A model generated the notes under the pieces. It made no database searches, was not told where the DNA came from, and saw only the letters and a list, made by a program, of their open reading frames with translations. The translations under genes and the position numbers were made by a program. Shown piece after piece: positions 50,990 to 60,823 of a stretch of DNA of 64,000 bases (position 1 is the first letter of the stretch; the number at the start of each line of letters is the position of its first letter). Source of the stretch: Stutzerimonas chloritidismutans AW-1. GTDB lineage: Bacteria > Pseudomonadota > Gammaproteobacteria > Pseudomonadales > Pseudomonadaceae. Location: contig NZ_AOFQ01000005.1 of the NCBI RefSeq assembly GCF_000495915.1, forward strand, positions 62,001 to 126,000, read 5' to 3'.

Positions 50990-51665
50990 CGGGCATCGCG
51001 CCGGATGAACTGTCGATGGGCATGTTCGGCGAATTCGAGATCGCCACCTGTAACCGCGCTGCTGAAGCACTGCGGCCGGAGCAGTCGCAGCAAGCGGCTG
51101 ACGCGGGCGGACAAGCAATTCCTGCAACATGTGCCGCGCCTCTTCACTGCCTTGCAGCAAGCCCGCGACAGCGTGAGGGGAGCGGCCAACGGCTTTCACG
51201 GTCAGCAACGCATTACGCTGTCCGATGGCATCACCCCGTCGCGCTTGCCGACCTTGCTGGCGTTAAGCTGGCAGGAGGAGCCCGACGTCGAGTTGCGCCT
51301 GTTCGAGGTGTCACTGTCGCAGCAAATCAAGGGGCTGCATGGCGATCTGTATGACCTAGGGCCCAGTCTGGTGAAGTGGGTGACGACATCGTGGCTAAGG
51401 CGCTTTGGAGCGCCCCCCCTCATGGTCGCGGCGCCGGCATGGCATCCGCTGCTCAAGCACAAACGTATCTCACTGGACGAGGTGCTGCGTTATCCGCTGG
51501 TGCTGGTGACCCACATGCATACGGGAGTCATGAACGTCAGATCCAACGAGTGCTGCCGCGGGTGAAGCAGGAACCCGTGATCGCTGCACGGGTGGCTTCC
51601 TGGGAACCTGAAACGCGTCGAGGTATATTGATTGGACAGAAGCTAGTCTTCCGTCAACAGGTGTA
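50990..51665 (+). pseudogene. Frameshifted LysR-family regulator relic
   Basis: Pieces of a LysR protein appear in successive frames: FGEFEIATCNRAAEALRPEQ (HTH region), then ADKQFLQHVPRLFTALQQAR and GQQRITLSDGITPSRLPTLL in a second frame, a jump to GDDIVAKALWSA, back to MVAAPAWHPLLKHKRISLDE, and finally HERQIQRVLPRVKQEPVIAA in a third frame. The order follows an intact LysR effector domain. At least three frame changes and loss of the C-terminal end show that it is dead. It is similar in type to the intact neighbour. Confidence 0.7.
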
Positions 51666-51676
51666 GCCATCCCTTG

Positions 51677-52150
51677 CTAGCGGCTTCCATAGAACTTTTC
51701 CACGAACGAGCGACGGTAACTCTGGTGGCAGGCTAGGCAGCTTTGCTGGGTCTTGGAGAAAGCCGCGATGACTGCTTGGCCGTCATTCCGCTGTGCAGCC
51801 TCGCCCATGGCGGTCGCGGCGTCATGGACCTGTCCATCAAGACCCCGAAACTTTCCAGCGTCTGCCCCAAGCCAAGCAAGGATGCGCATCTTTTCCGACA
51901 TGGGCGGCTCGGCATGCTTGGCGATTCGTGGTGCTAGCTCGGCGACCAGCGGCCAGTCTTCTTTGGAGATCGCGCCCGTGACGGCTTGCATGTCGCGACC
52001 GAGTCTTTCCATTATGGTACGAAGCGCCATTGGCTTTGCCGCCTCTACGGACTGCGCACCGAGTGCCGTGGCGAAGGTTGCCAAGAGCACGGACAGCGGG
52101 ACGGTGAAAAACGATCTGGGTTTCAAGGGCTGGTTCACGAATTTCTCCAT
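51677..52150 (-). CDS. Cytochrome c'-type protein
   Basis: 157 residues with an N-terminal signal region (FFTVPLSVLLATFATALGA). A four-helix-bundle length domain follows, with the heme site CLACHQSYR near the C-terminus, the normal place in cytochrome c'. It is periplasmic, with roles in NO or redox protection in this family. No partner oxidoreductase gene is adjacent; the neighbours are an outer-membrane deacylase and a LysR relic. Confidence 0.85.
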   Translation of the reverse strand: MEKFVNQPLKPRSFFTVPLSVLLATFATALGAQSVEAAKPMALRTIMERLGRDMQAVTGAISKEDWPLVAELAPRIAKHAEPPMSEKMRILAWLGADAGKFRGLDGQVHDAATAMGEAAQRNDGQAVIAAFSKTQQSCLACHQSYRRSFVEKFYGSR

Positions 52151-52198
52151 TGATGTTGTGACGAATGCTTTGGGTCTAACGATTGGTTGCAGGTGTCC

Positions 52199-53398
52199 TC
52201 AAAATTCCAGACTCAGCGCGATCGATCCGAATGCGTGATGGCCCGCCTGCTGGTCGAACTCGCGGGTTCTCCAAACGCGCATCACGGCGAGCCGTACGCC
52301 ACGTCCAGCAACGATCCATTGGCTACTGATGCCGAGAGCTGCTTGCGCGATCCAAGGCCGCCGGCTGACGTGATGGCTATGCCGGAACATGTTTCCGTCG
52401 AGTGAGAAGTCCCAGGCGACGGCTTTACCCTCCAGATTCAGGAAGACATGTGCCCCAGGTTTGGGCGCCAGGACCGACTGCGGCGTTGTCGTGCGCAGAT
52501 CGGCAACACCAGAGGGCGGGCGGTTCTCTGCGCCAGGGCGGATCGGATAGCTGCCGAAGTCGTTCGGTATATTCCAGCCCGCGCGAAACTCCACGCCGGT
52601 ACTGGCGGCGGTTTCGATGTTTCCGACCCGCAGGGCATAGCTGCCGATCACGTCGCTGCCCCATCCAGGGCGGACCGCACCCTCCATGTACGGCTTGAAC
52701 TTGCGGTCCATGGCCATCTGAAACGCCGGCTCGTTGCGCAACTGGTTGTCCCAGCCGCGAAATCGCTCAATGCCGCGTGCCCGATGCACCAGATCCTGAG
52801 ATTGCTCGGCCAGCGACCAGGGGCCGATCACGCCCAGGGTCAGCTCACGCACGTCAAGCATTTCGTAGCTGGCGGCTTGTGGGTGGATGCGGCGATTCCA
52901 CGCCAAACCCAGGTAGAGCAAACCAGCGTACGGTCGGTCATCTGGAATCACGTCGGTGCGCGTCTTGTTCTCGGGCGTGTACATGGACTGGCCAAAGCGC
53001 ACGACGAGGTTTTGCGACGATGTCTGGGCGCCGGAATCGCGCCAGAACCCGGGATCAGCCCAGCCGATGAAGCGGGCGTACAAACCAATCGGCTGAGGCA
53101 GGCACTCCGGACGGAGCCCGCCTTGCAGATCACGTGAGACTGCTGTTAGCGCGACACCGTTGGTGTAGTTGCGATCGGAGCCGGTGAACAAATCGTTCTC
53201 CAGACGCAGGGTGCCGCCCCGCCAGCGCAGGGATTGCTCTGGCGAGCAGGAGGGAGGATTTGCAGAGAGTGAGACTTCGGAACCAAAAGCAGAAATCGGG
53301 CTGAACAATGCACCCGCAATCAACAAGATGACGCACTGCATCGGCTGCCGCACCTTGGTGCCGCGCAGGCTCCAGCGATACCCGCCGATGCCAATCAT
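52199..53398 (-). CDS. lpxR: LpxR-like outer-membrane lipid A 3'-O-deacylase (DUF2219)
   Basis: 399 residues. A hydrophobic signal segment (CVILLIAGALFSPISAFGS) starts about 20 residues in, so ATG 53341 is an alternative start. The beta-barrel family blocks are present: LRLENDLFTGSDRNYTNGVA, DDRPYAGLLYLGLAWNR, RFRGWDNQLRNEPAF and a C-terminal SIALSLEF ending in Phe. LpxR removes the 3'-acyloxyacyl chain of lipid A. The ATG at 53398 overlaps the LOG gene stop by 4 bp, which supports co-expression. Confidence 0.85.
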   Translation of the reverse strand: MIGIGGYRWSLRGTKVRQPMQCVILLIAGALFSPISAFGSEVSLSANPPSCSPEQSLRWRGGTLRLENDLFTGSDRNYTNGVALTAVSRDLQGGLRPECLPQPIGLYARFIGWADPGFWRDSGAQTSSQNLVVRFGQSMYTPENKTRTDVIPDDRPYAGLLYLGLAWNRRIHPQAASYEMLDVRELTLGVIGPWSLAEQSQDLVHRARGIERFRGWDNQLRNEPAFQMAMDRKFKPYMEGAVRPGWGSDVIGSYALRVGNIETAASTGVEFRAGWNIPNDFGSYPIRPGAENRPPSGVADLRTTTPQSVLAPKPGAHVFLNLEGKAVAWDFSLDGNMFRHSHHVSRRPWIAQAALGISSQWIVAGRGVRLAVMRVWRTREFDQQAGHHAFGSIALSLEF

Positions 53399-54261
53399 GT
53401 TGCCCCATCGCCTGCCGCCCTGTTGACGTAAAAGCGTTCGAGGGCACTGACGATTTCCTCCGCATCGTCTACGCAGGTGAACAAGTCGAGATCGGATGAA
53501 GAGACATAGCCTTCGTCGAGCAGAAGATCGAAATCAACTACGCGACGCCAGAATGCACGGCCGACCAGCACCACCGGAACACGCTGCATCTTTCTGGTCT
53601 GGATCAAGGTGAGCACCTCGAACAGCTCATCGAGCGTTCCATAGCCACCGGGGAAGGCCACCAAGCCCTTGGCGTGCAACAAGAAGTGCATCTTGCGCAG
53701 CGCGAAATAGTGGAATCGGAACGCCAAATCCGGGCACATGTAGGGGTTGGGTGCCTGTTCGTGGGGCAGCGTGATGTTGAGGCCAATCGAACGTGCGCCG
53801 ACCTCGAAAGCACCGCGGTTGGCGGCCTCCATGATGCCGGGCCCACCCCCGGTGACGACGACGAAATCACGGCGGTTTTGCTGCTGGAAACGCGCCGAAA
53901 TAAGGCCCGAGAAACGCCTCGCTTGCTCGTAGTGACGTGCCTGTTCGACCCGGCGATTGGCCCGCGCAAGCTCTTGCCGCAGCCCGACATCCTCCGGAGT
54001 GACGAGCGCCTGACGCTCCAGAACGCCAAGACGGGCTTCTGCCGTCTCGGCATCGCTCACGCGTGCGCTGCCGAAGACCACTACCGTCGAGCGAATGCCT
54101 TGCTCGTGCAGGATGCGCTCGGGCTTGAGCAGTTCGAGCTGTAGTCGCAGCGGCCGCAGTTCGTCCTGGCCAAGCAGCTCGATGTCTTCGTACGCAAGCC
54201 GGTACGTTGGCGACTCGCGGATGGCGCGCAGGCGTTCATCGAGATCTTCTGCGGGCTTCAT
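53395..54261 (-). CDS. LOG-family (TIGR00730-like) Rossmann-fold protein
   Basis: 288 residues from ATG 54261, sharing one base with the preceding stop (TGATG). Nucleotide-binding fold: VVVFGSARVSD, VVTGGGPGIMEAANRGAFEV and the family signature PGGYGTLDELFEVLT. LOG proteins release cytokinin-type or nucleotide bases from ribosides. The bacterial role is usually nucleotide salvage. An N-terminal extension of about 100 residues is typical of the longer bacterial subgroup. Confidence 0.85.
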   Translation of the reverse strand: MKPAEDLDERLRAIRESPTYRLAYEDIELLGQDELRPLRLQLELLKPERILHEQGIRSTVVVFGSARVSDAETAEARLGVLERQALVTPEDVGLRQELARANRRVEQARHYEQARRFSGLISARFQQQNRRDFVVVTGGGPGIMEAANRGAFEVGARSIGLNITLPHEQAPNPYMCPDLAFRFHYFALRKMHFLLHAKGLVAFPGGYGTLDELFEVLTLIQTRKMQRVPVVLVGRAFWRRVVDFDLLLDEGYVSSSDLDLFTCVDDAEEIVSALERFYVNRAAGDGAT

Positions 54262-55670
54262 CACTCGTGCGCCAGAAAGTCCGGCCAGCGCAGCGCATGG
54301 CCATACTCGGGCACCGTGACCTGCCAGCCGAGTTGCTGCTGCAAGAGGTCAGCGAAGGTTTGCGCGGCCGACGATTCCCCATGCACCACGAAGGTTTGCG
54401 CCGGTGCTTGAATGAAAGCACGGGCCCAATCCAGCAGCGCCTTCTGGTCGGCATGCGCCGAGAGGCCGTCCACGCTGTGGATCGCCGCACGTACCGGGAT
54501 GTCCTCGCCGAAGATGCGTACACGTTCGGCCCCCTCGATCAGGCGCCGGCCAAGCGTCCCCTGCGCCTGGAAACCGGGAAACAAGATGCTGCATTCGCGG
54601 CGTGGCAAGTTGTGGCGCAGGTGGTGCCGGATACGTCCCGCATCGCACATGCCGCTGGCAGAAATAATGATGGCCCCGGAGCGAATCCGGTTCAGCGCCA
54701 TGGACTCCTCAGCGCTCGCTGTGAAATCCAGGTACGGGAGGTTCTCGCCGCGCGCGTGCCATCCGGCCAACCGCTTCGCCTGTTCGTCGAACAATTCGAG
54801 ATGTTCACGCGTGATGCGTGTGGCCTCGGTGGCCATCGGCGAATCGACAAACACCATTGGACGCTGCAGACGCCCTTCGCAGGTGAGACGATGTAGGTGG
54901 TAGAGCACCTCCTGGGTTCGGCCGACCGCAAAGGCCGGAACGATGACATTGCCGCCGCGCTCGAACAGGGTTTTCTCGACGATGCCGATCATGTCCGCTT
55001 CGGTCGCCGAAAAATCCTTGTGCCGGCGGTCACCGTAGGTGGACTCGATGACGAGGATGTCGGCTTCCTCAATGGGTGTCGGGTCGCGCAGGATGGGGCG
55101 TCCCGGCTGACCCAGATCGCCGCTGAACACGATCTTCGTGGGGTAACCGTACTCGGTAATCCACACTTCCAGGATGGCCGAACCAAGGATGTGTCCGGCA
55201 TCACGAAAGCGGGCGCGCACCCCGACGCGGGGTGCGAACTCCCGGTCGTATTCGATACCTCGTACTTGCTGCAGGCATTCGTGTGCATCCTGCAGGGTAT
55301 ACAGGGGTGGCGGCACGGTCTTTTCTTTGAGCCGCTTGGCAACCCGCTTGGCATCGATTTCCTGGATGTGAGCGCTATCGGGCAGCATCACCCCGAGCAG
55401 ATCAACCGTCGCTGGCGTGGCGTAGATGGACCCCTTGAACCCGGCGCGCGTGAGTTTGGGCAATAGCCCGCTGTGGTCGATGTGGGCGTGGGTTAGCAGG
55501 ACGAAGTCAATGGACGCCGGGTCGAACGCGAACGGCTCGTGGTTGCGTGCTGCTGCTATACGCCCACCTTGAACCATGCCGCAATCGACCAGGAAGCGGA
55601 CATTAGCCGCTTCGACCAGAAAGCACGATCCGGTGACTTCTCGGGCTGCGCCCAAAAAACTGAGTTTCAT
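54261..55670 (-). CDS. Metallo-beta-lactamase/beta-CASP hydrolase, CPSF/RNase-like
   Basis: 469 residues from ATG 55670. Zinc motifs HAHIDH (61-66), a later AGHILGSA and FSGDLGQPG. The beta-CASP block VPAFAVGRTQEVLYHLHRLT and the SASGMCDAGRIRHH, GLSAHADQ and VHGE motifs place it in the CPSF73-like group that cuts RNA. Complete. It is followed by the LOG gene (TGATG) and preceded after 7 bp by a small DUF2892 gene, in one - strand operon. Confidence 0.88.
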   Translation of the reverse strand: MKLSFLGAAREVTGSCFLVEAANVRFLVDCGMVQGGRIAAARNHEPFAFDPASIDFVLLTHAHIDHSGLLPKLTRAGFKGSIYATPATVDLLGVMLPDSAHIQEIDAKRVAKRLKEKTVPPPLYTLQDAHECLQQVRGIEYDREFAPRVGVRARFRDAGHILGSAILEVWITEYGYPTKIVFSGDLGQPGRPILRDPTPIEEADILVIESTYGDRRHKDFSATEADMIGIVEKTLFERGGNVIVPAFAVGRTQEVLYHLHRLTCEGRLQRPMVFVDSPMATEATRITREHLELFDEQAKRLAGWHARGENLPYLDFTASAEESMALNRIRSGAIIISASGMCDAGRIRHHLRHNLPRRECSILFPGFQAQGTLGRRLIEGAERVRIFGEDIPVRAAIHSVDGLSAHADQKALLDWARAFIQAPAQTFVVHGESSAAQTFADLLQQQLGWQVTVPEYGHALRWPDFLAHE

Positions 55671-55677
55671 AGGGCGT

Positions 55678-55881
55678 TCACTCGGGTTTTCGCATCGGGC
55701 AAGTGCTGAGGCCGAGCAGGCGATAGCCAGGACAGCGGCCTGCCAGGCCGGTGAGGAGTGGCATGATTCCAATGAGCCCCAGCCAACGCCAGGATGAGTC
55801 CAGCCACAATGGGAGACTGAGCATAATCAGTCCGATGACGATGCGCACAATGCGGTCGAGATTTCCAACGTTGATTTGCAT
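55678..55881 (-). CDS. DUF2892 small inner-membrane protein
   Basis: 67 residues with two hydrophobic spans, RIVRIVIGLIMLSLPLWL and WLGLIGIMPLLTGLAG, then CPGYRLLGLSTCPM, the DUF2892 (YgaP-tail) signature with two cysteines. GGAGA precedes the ATG. Function unknown; often next to rhodanese or efflux genes. It lies between the outer-membrane factor (20 bp) and the beta-CASP gene. Confidence 0.82.
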   Translation of the reverse strand: MQINVGNLDRIVRIVIGLIMLSLPLWLDSSWRWLGLIGIMPLLTGLAGRCPGYRLLGLSTCPMRKPE

Positions 55882-55901
55882 GACGGTCTCCTTGTGTTGA
55901 A

Positions 55902-57440
55902 TCAGCGGCTTGAAAACGCGACGGGGGCGGCAGCGCCCCGCAGCGGATGGGTTGCGGTCGATGCCGTCGTGGATACGTCCCAGCCACCACCAAGGGCCTT
56001 GTACAGCGCCACCAGTTGCACGGCGGCGTTGGTATGCGCGCGTGCGGCTGCGGTTTCTGCCTCGTGCAGACTGCGCTGGGCAGCCAGCAGTTCGACCAGC
56101 GCAATGTCGCCCGCCGCGTAGCGCGCCTTGGCGTGGCCGTAGCTGGTGCGCGCGGCATCCAGTGCCATACCGCGGCGCTCCAGTGTGTCCAGCCCGCCGT
56201 GGTAGTCGCCAAGCGCGCGCTCGGCATCGCCCAGCGCCGCCAGCACGGCCTGCTCATAGGCCAGCGCGGCCTGTCGCTCGGCCGCCTCGCGTGCCCGAAT
56301 TTCGGCTCGCACACGGCCACCGTCGAACAGGCGCCAGGAAATCAGCGGCAGGATGGAAAAACGCGAGCTGGATGCATCGAACCAATCGCCCGTACTGAGC
56401 GCTTGGAACCCGCCGCCGACACCGATGGAGAGTTTGGGGAACAACTCGGCCGTGGCCACGCCGATGTCGGCGGAACTCGCTGCCAGGTGACGCTCCGCAG
56501 CCAGCACGTCCGGGCGCCGGCGCAGCATCTCTGCGCGCTCGCCCACCGGCAGCGCCCGCAGCGTGCTCGGCGTCAAGGGGCCATCCAGCAGTGCCAGCTC
56601 CCGCTCCGGCGGCGCGCCCAGCAGCACGCCCAGGCTGAGTATCGCGGCGCGCTGACGCGCCTGGATATCCGGGATGAGCGCGTTGACTGCTGTCCATTGG
56701 GCGTACGCCGCCTCCACGTCGGCGGCCGACGCGTCGCCCAGCGCATGCCGCAGGCGCACCAATTCCAAGGTCTGCTGCAGCGTATCCAGTGTGGCCTGTT
56801 GTGCGTGCAACTGGTAGCGGGCGCCGACGGCGGTGAACCAGGTGCGCGCGACCTCGGCCACGATGCGCATGCGTATGCCCTGCGCCTCGGCTTCGGTCGC
56901 CTGCAGGCGGGCGCTGGCGCCTTCCAGCGCCCGCCGCTTGGCCCCGAACAAGTCGGCCTCCCAGGCCGCGTCGAAGCCCGCGTCGTAGATGGTCTGCGTG
57001 GCGTCAAGGCCGGGGATCGAACCTACGGGCAGGGGTCCGTTCTCGCTTTGACGGCGCCGGTTGACGCTCGCGCCAGCGGCGGCGGTGGGCAATGCCTCGC
57101 CGGCCACACGATCGCGCAGGGCGCGTGCCTCATCGATGCGTGCCGCAGCGTGGCGCAGATCCAGGTTCTGTGCCAGCGCCGTGGCCATCAGGCGATCGAG
57201 GATGGGATCGTCCAGTGCAGACCACCATTGGCTCAAGTCTGCGGACTGGGATTCGCTTGCCAACGGCAAGCTCCAGCCGCTGCCGACGTCGACCGGCGGC
57301 GGCTCGCGGTAGTCGGGGCCCACGCTTGCGCAGGCAGTCAGCAGCACGCAGGACAGGGCCAGCACGAGCGGACGCGCGCGCCCAGGGGTCAGGCCGGTGA
57401 CGGTTGCGCGAAGAAAGGGAGTGCGGGGCTTGGATTTCAT
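55902..57440 (-). CDS. RND/ABC-type outer-membrane factor (NodT/OprM family)
   Basis: 512 residues from ATG 57440, which overlaps the ybhR-like stop as ATGA. A lipobox (LLTACAS) marks the lipoprotein N-terminus. The two OEP repeats carry WWSALDDPILDRLMATALAQ, ETAAARAHTNAAVQLVALYK and FPKLSIGVGGGFQALSTGDW. It forms the outer-membrane exit duct for the adjacent ABC-HlyD pump. Confidence 0.9.
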   Translation of the reverse strand: MKSKPRTPFLRATVTGLTPGRARPLVLALSCVLLTACASVGPDYREPPPVDVGSGWSLPLASESQSADLSQWWSALDDPILDRLMATALAQNLDLRHAAARIDEARALRDRVAGEALPTAAAGASVNRRRQSENGPLPVGSIPGLDATQTIYDAGFDAAWEADLFGAKRRALEGASARLQATEAEAQGIRMRIVAEVARTWFTAVGARYQLHAQQATLDTLQQTLELVRLRHALGDASAADVEAAYAQWTAVNALIPDIQARQRAAILSLGVLLGAPPERELALLDGPLTPSTLRALPVGERAEMLRRRPDVLAAERHLAASSADIGVATAELFPKLSIGVGGGFQALSTGDWFDASSSRFSILPLISWRLFDGGRVRAEIRAREAAERQAALAYEQAVLAALGDAERALGDYHGGLDTLERRGMALDAARTSYGHAKARYAAGDIALVELLAAQRSLHEAETAAARAHTNAAVQLVALYKALGGGWDVSTTASTATHPLRGAAAPVAFSSR

Positions 57441-58555
57441 TGCAGGCGTCCTCGGACGAATACGGTGGCCATGGTCAGCGTGGCGAGGGCGATGACCGCC
57501 AGCGGCCACAGGCTGGCGAGAATGTCACCGGGCGGCATGGCCTTGAGAAAGCTGCCTTCGACGATGATGAGGAAATGGGTCAGTGGGATGGCCTGAGCCA
57601 GCCATTGCAGGACGACAGGCATGTTTTCCACAGGCGTCGCAAAGCCGGACATCAGCACCGCCGGCACGCCGATGGCGAACGCTCCCAGGATGGCCTGCTG
57701 CTGCGTCATGCTGACCGCGGAAATCATCAGACCGATGCCGACCACCGAGGCGATGAACAGCACCAGGCTGGCAAGCAGGAGTGCAAACGAGCCCGTAAAC
57801 GGGATGCCGAACAGGAAGACGCCCGCGCTGATCATGAACAGGCCCAGCCCGGTGCCAATTGCGAGTGCCGGCAGCGACTTGGAGATGATGATCTCGGGCG
57901 TCGAGGTGGGCGACACCAGCAACTGGTCGAAGGTGCCCAGCTCGCGCTCGCGCGCGATCGACAACGAGGTGATCAAGAGCGAGCTGAACAGCGCCAGGAT
58001 GCCCGTCAGGCCGGGCACGATGAACCAGCGGTAGACCAGATTCGGGTTGAACCAGTGGCGCACGACCACGGGCGTTGGTGCCTGGGCGTCGGGCACGACC
58101 TCGGCGCCGACATCGGCGGCGATGGTGGACAGATAGGCCACGGTGATCTGCCCGGAGTTGCTGCGCCGGCCATCGACCAGTACCTGCGCGCGGCCACTTT
58201 CGCCGGCGGCGATGGAGCGCGAGAAATCCACCGGGATGGCGAGCGCGGCGATCACCTCGCCACGGTCGATCAGCTCGTGGAGCTGCTGTTGGCTGTCGAC
58301 ATGCCGGACGTGGGTGATGAAGCGGGCGCTGTCCAGGCGCTGTACCAACTCGTGCGACCAGCGCCCCGCATCCTGATCGTAGACGGCGATATCGACGTTG
58401 CGCACTTCCAGCGTCGCGGCAAAGGCGAACACCAGCAACTGCAGGATCGGCGGCACGAACACCACCATGCGGCTGCGCGGGTCGCGCAGGACGCTGAGCA
58501 CTTCCTTGATGAACTGGGCGCGCAGGCGGGTGAACGAGAATGCGGAAGTCAACAT
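57437..58555 (-). CDS. ABC-2 type permease, YbhR-like
   Basis: 372 residues, one N-terminal membrane helix, a periplasmic loop (residues ~50-175), then five C-terminal helices with SIARERELGTFDQLLVSPTS, the ABC-2 signature. It is one of two half-permeases of a YbhFSR-like exporter. The stop overlaps the outer-membrane factor start by 4 bp. Substrate not predictable; family members export drugs or cations. Confidence 0.9.
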   Translation of the reverse strand: MLTSAFSFTRLRAQFIKEVLSVLRDPRSRMVVFVPPILQLLVFAFAATLEVRNVDIAVYDQDAGRWSHELVQRLDSARFITHVRHVDSQQQLHELIDRGEVIAALAIPVDFSRSIAAGESGRAQVLVDGRRSNSGQITVAYLSTIAADVGAEVVPDAQAPTPVVVRHWFNPNLVYRWFIVPGLTGILALFSSLLITSLSIARERELGTFDQLLVSPTSTPEIIISKSLPALAIGTGLGLFMISAGVFLFGIPFTGSFALLLASLVLFIASVVGIGLMISAVSMTQQQAILGAFAIGVPAVLMSGFATPVENMPVVLQWLAQAIPLTHFLIIVEGSFLKAMPPGDILASLWPLAVIALATLTMATVFVRGRLQ

Positions 58556-58559
58556 CGCG

Positions 58560-59729
58560 TCACTCCAGGTTCTTGCGCGTGGCGCGCTTGGCGATCACGA
58601 AGAACAGCCCCCCGATCGCCGCCATGGCCGCCAGGTTGGGCAGGAACACGGCCCAGATGTCGCCGGCCAGGAACACCGTCTTCAGCGAATCGACGAAGTA
58701 GCGCGCCGGAACCACCAAGGTGATGGCGCGGATCGGTGCCGGCATGGCGTCGATCTCGTACAGAAAGCCCGACAACATGAAGGCCGGCAGGAAGCCCGTG
58801 AACAGCGCGATCTGCGCTGCCAGGAACTGGTTGCGTGCCAAGGAGGAAATCAGCAGACCCTGACCCAGCGCCGGCACCATGAACACCGCCGACAGCAGCA
58901 GCAGCGCCGCCAGCGAGCCCCGCATCGGGACCCCGAACACGAACACCGCCAGCGCCGCCGCACCCAGCGTGGACAGCATGCCGAGCACGAAGTACGGCAG
59001 CAGCTTGCCGATCAGGATTTCGGCCACCGAGGCCGGCGTGGACAGCACCGCCTCCATGGTGCCGCGCTCCCATTCACGCGCCACCACCAGTGCAGTCAGC
59101 ATGGTGCCGATGATGGTCATGACGATGGCGATGGCACCGGGAATCAGTGCGCGGCGGCTTTCCAGCTCGGGGTTGAACCAGTAGCGCGGTTCCAGCATGA
59201 CGGCCTGCGCTGGTGCTCCGACGTCCAGTCCGGCACGCCAGGACTGGACCACGCCGCGGGCGTAGTTCTCGACGTAGTTGGCGGTATTGGGGTAGGAGCC
59301 GTCGGTGACGATCTGCACCAGCGGCTCGCTGCCACGCTGGGCCAGCCGCTGCTCGAAATCCTGCGGGATCACCACGTAGCCGCGCAGGTCGCCTGAGACC
59401 AGCTGGTCGGCCACTTCGCGCCGGTCATGGGCGAAGTGGGCATCCAGGAACTTTGTGCCGGCAAAGGCCGCCGCAAGCTCCTGCGCTGCAGCGCCGGGCG
59501 ACTCCAGCACCACGCCGACGCGGACATCCTTCGCATCCAGCGACACCGCATAGGCGAACAGCAGCAGCAACACCACCGGCAGCACGAACGCGATCAGCAG
59601 CGTCGAGGGGTCGCGCAGCGCCTGGTAGCTTTCCTTGGTGACCAGGGCGATCAAGCGCCGCAGATCAAAATGGCGCAGGTCGGTCTGCTGTGGTCCATTC
59701 CCGTCCTTGTGCTTTGTGGTGCCGTTCAT
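58560..59729 (-). CDS. ABC-2 type permease, YbhS-like
   Basis: 389 residues with the same topology as the downstream permease: LIAFVLPVVLLLLFAYAVSL, a long extracytoplasmic loop, then VVAREWERGTMEAVLSTPAS and five helices. Paired half-permeases with a fused double ATPase define the YbhF-YbhS-YbhR type. It overlaps the ATPase gene (59726) by 4 bp and precedes the ybhR-like gene after 4 bp. Confidence 0.9.
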   Translation of the reverse strand: MNGTTKHKDGNGPQQTDLRHFDLRRLIALVTKESYQALRDPSTLLIAFVLPVVLLLLFAYAVSLDAKDVRVGVVLESPGAAAQELAAAFAGTKFLDAHFAHDRREVADQLVSGDLRGYVVIPQDFEQRLAQRGSEPLVQIVTDGSYPNTANYVENYARGVVQSWRAGLDVGAPAQAVMLEPRYWFNPELESRRALIPGAIAIVMTIIGTMLTALVVAREWERGTMEAVLSTPASVAEILIGKLLPYFVLGMLSTLGAAALAVFVFGVPMRGSLAALLLLSAVFMVPALGQGLLISSLARNQFLAAQIALFTGFLPAFMLSGFLYEIDAMPAPIRAITLVVPARYFVDSLKTVFLAGDIWAVFLPNLAAMAAIGGLFFVIAKRATRKNLE

Positions 59730-60792
59730 GTGGCGGCCTCCAGCTCGCGGTCCGCCGACTCCACCAGGTGAATGAAGGCGTCCTCCATCGTCGGGTCGGG
59801 TCGTTCGGGGCTGACCGCCGAACGTTTGAGCGCGTCGGGCGTATCCAGCGCAATCAGTTGCGCACGCGAGAGCATGGCCACGCGGTCGCAGTATTCGGCC
59901 TCGTCCATGAAGTGGGTGGTGACCATGATGGTCACGCCCTTGCGGGCCAGTCCGTTGATGTGGGTCCAGAATTCGCGCCGGGTGATCGGGTCCACGCCCG
60001 AAGTGGGTTCATCTAGGAACAGCACGGGCGGCCGGTGCATCAGCGAACAAGCCAATGCCAGGCGCTGCTTGTGGCCCAGCGGCAGGGAATCGGGCGTGGC
60101 GGACAGCCAGTCGCCCAGATCGAAGGTTTCGATCATCTCGGCAATGCGCTCGCGCCGGGTGTTGCCTTCCAGTCCGTAGACGCCGGCCGAGAATTCCAGG
60201 TTCTGCTGCACCGAGAGCAGGCCGTAGAGCGAAAACTTCTGCGCCATGTAGCCGAGCCGGCTCTTGGCTGCGCCGGTGGCGCGGCGCAGATCATGGCCCA
60301 CCACATGCGCTTCGCCAGCAGTGGGTTTCAACAGGCCGCACAACATCTTGAAGGTGGTGGACTTGCCGGCGCCGTTAGGGCCGAGCAGGCCGAAGATTTC
60401 GCCCTTTTGCACCTCGAAGCTGACGTTGTCGGTGGCGGTGAACTCGCCGAAGCGCTTGGTGAGGTTTCGGCACGACACGGCAATGTCGGAACCCAGCTCA
60501 ACCGGCGGCAGACGCTCGGCCAGCGTCGAAGTGCCGCCGGGGCCGCCACCGAGCAGATCGATGAAGGCGTCTTCGAAGCGCGCGGGCACCTGCGCCAGCT
60601 CCACTCGCGCCTGATCGGACAGGGCCTGGAGCTGCTCCGCTTGAGCGCCCTCGCGCAACACCACGCGCACGCCGGCGCCCTGGATCACGCCATCGCTCAC
60701 GCTGGGCAGGTCGAGTGCCTGGGTCAGGACCGCTCGGCGCTCGGCACCGACGTCTTCCAGACGGAAACTGCGGCCTTCGAGCTGCCGGCATT
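59726..60792 (-). pseudogene. 3' half of the ybhF-like ABC ATPase gene, cut off by an IS3 element
   Basis: Encodes the second ATPase domain: FGLLGPNGAGKSTTFKMLCG (Walker A), LGHKQRLALACSLMHRPPVL (signature and Walker B follow) and the H-loop VTTHFMDEAEY. The frame continues upstream as CRQLEGRSFRLEDV to the IS boundary at 60793. The matching first ATPase domain is at 62448-63171. A GTG near 60700 could start a shorter product, so a single-domain ATPase might still be made, but the fused double ATPase is broken. Confidence 0.88.
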
Positions 60793-60823
60793 TGTCAAGG
60801 TAGTTGTCGCGTCAACCGTCTAA

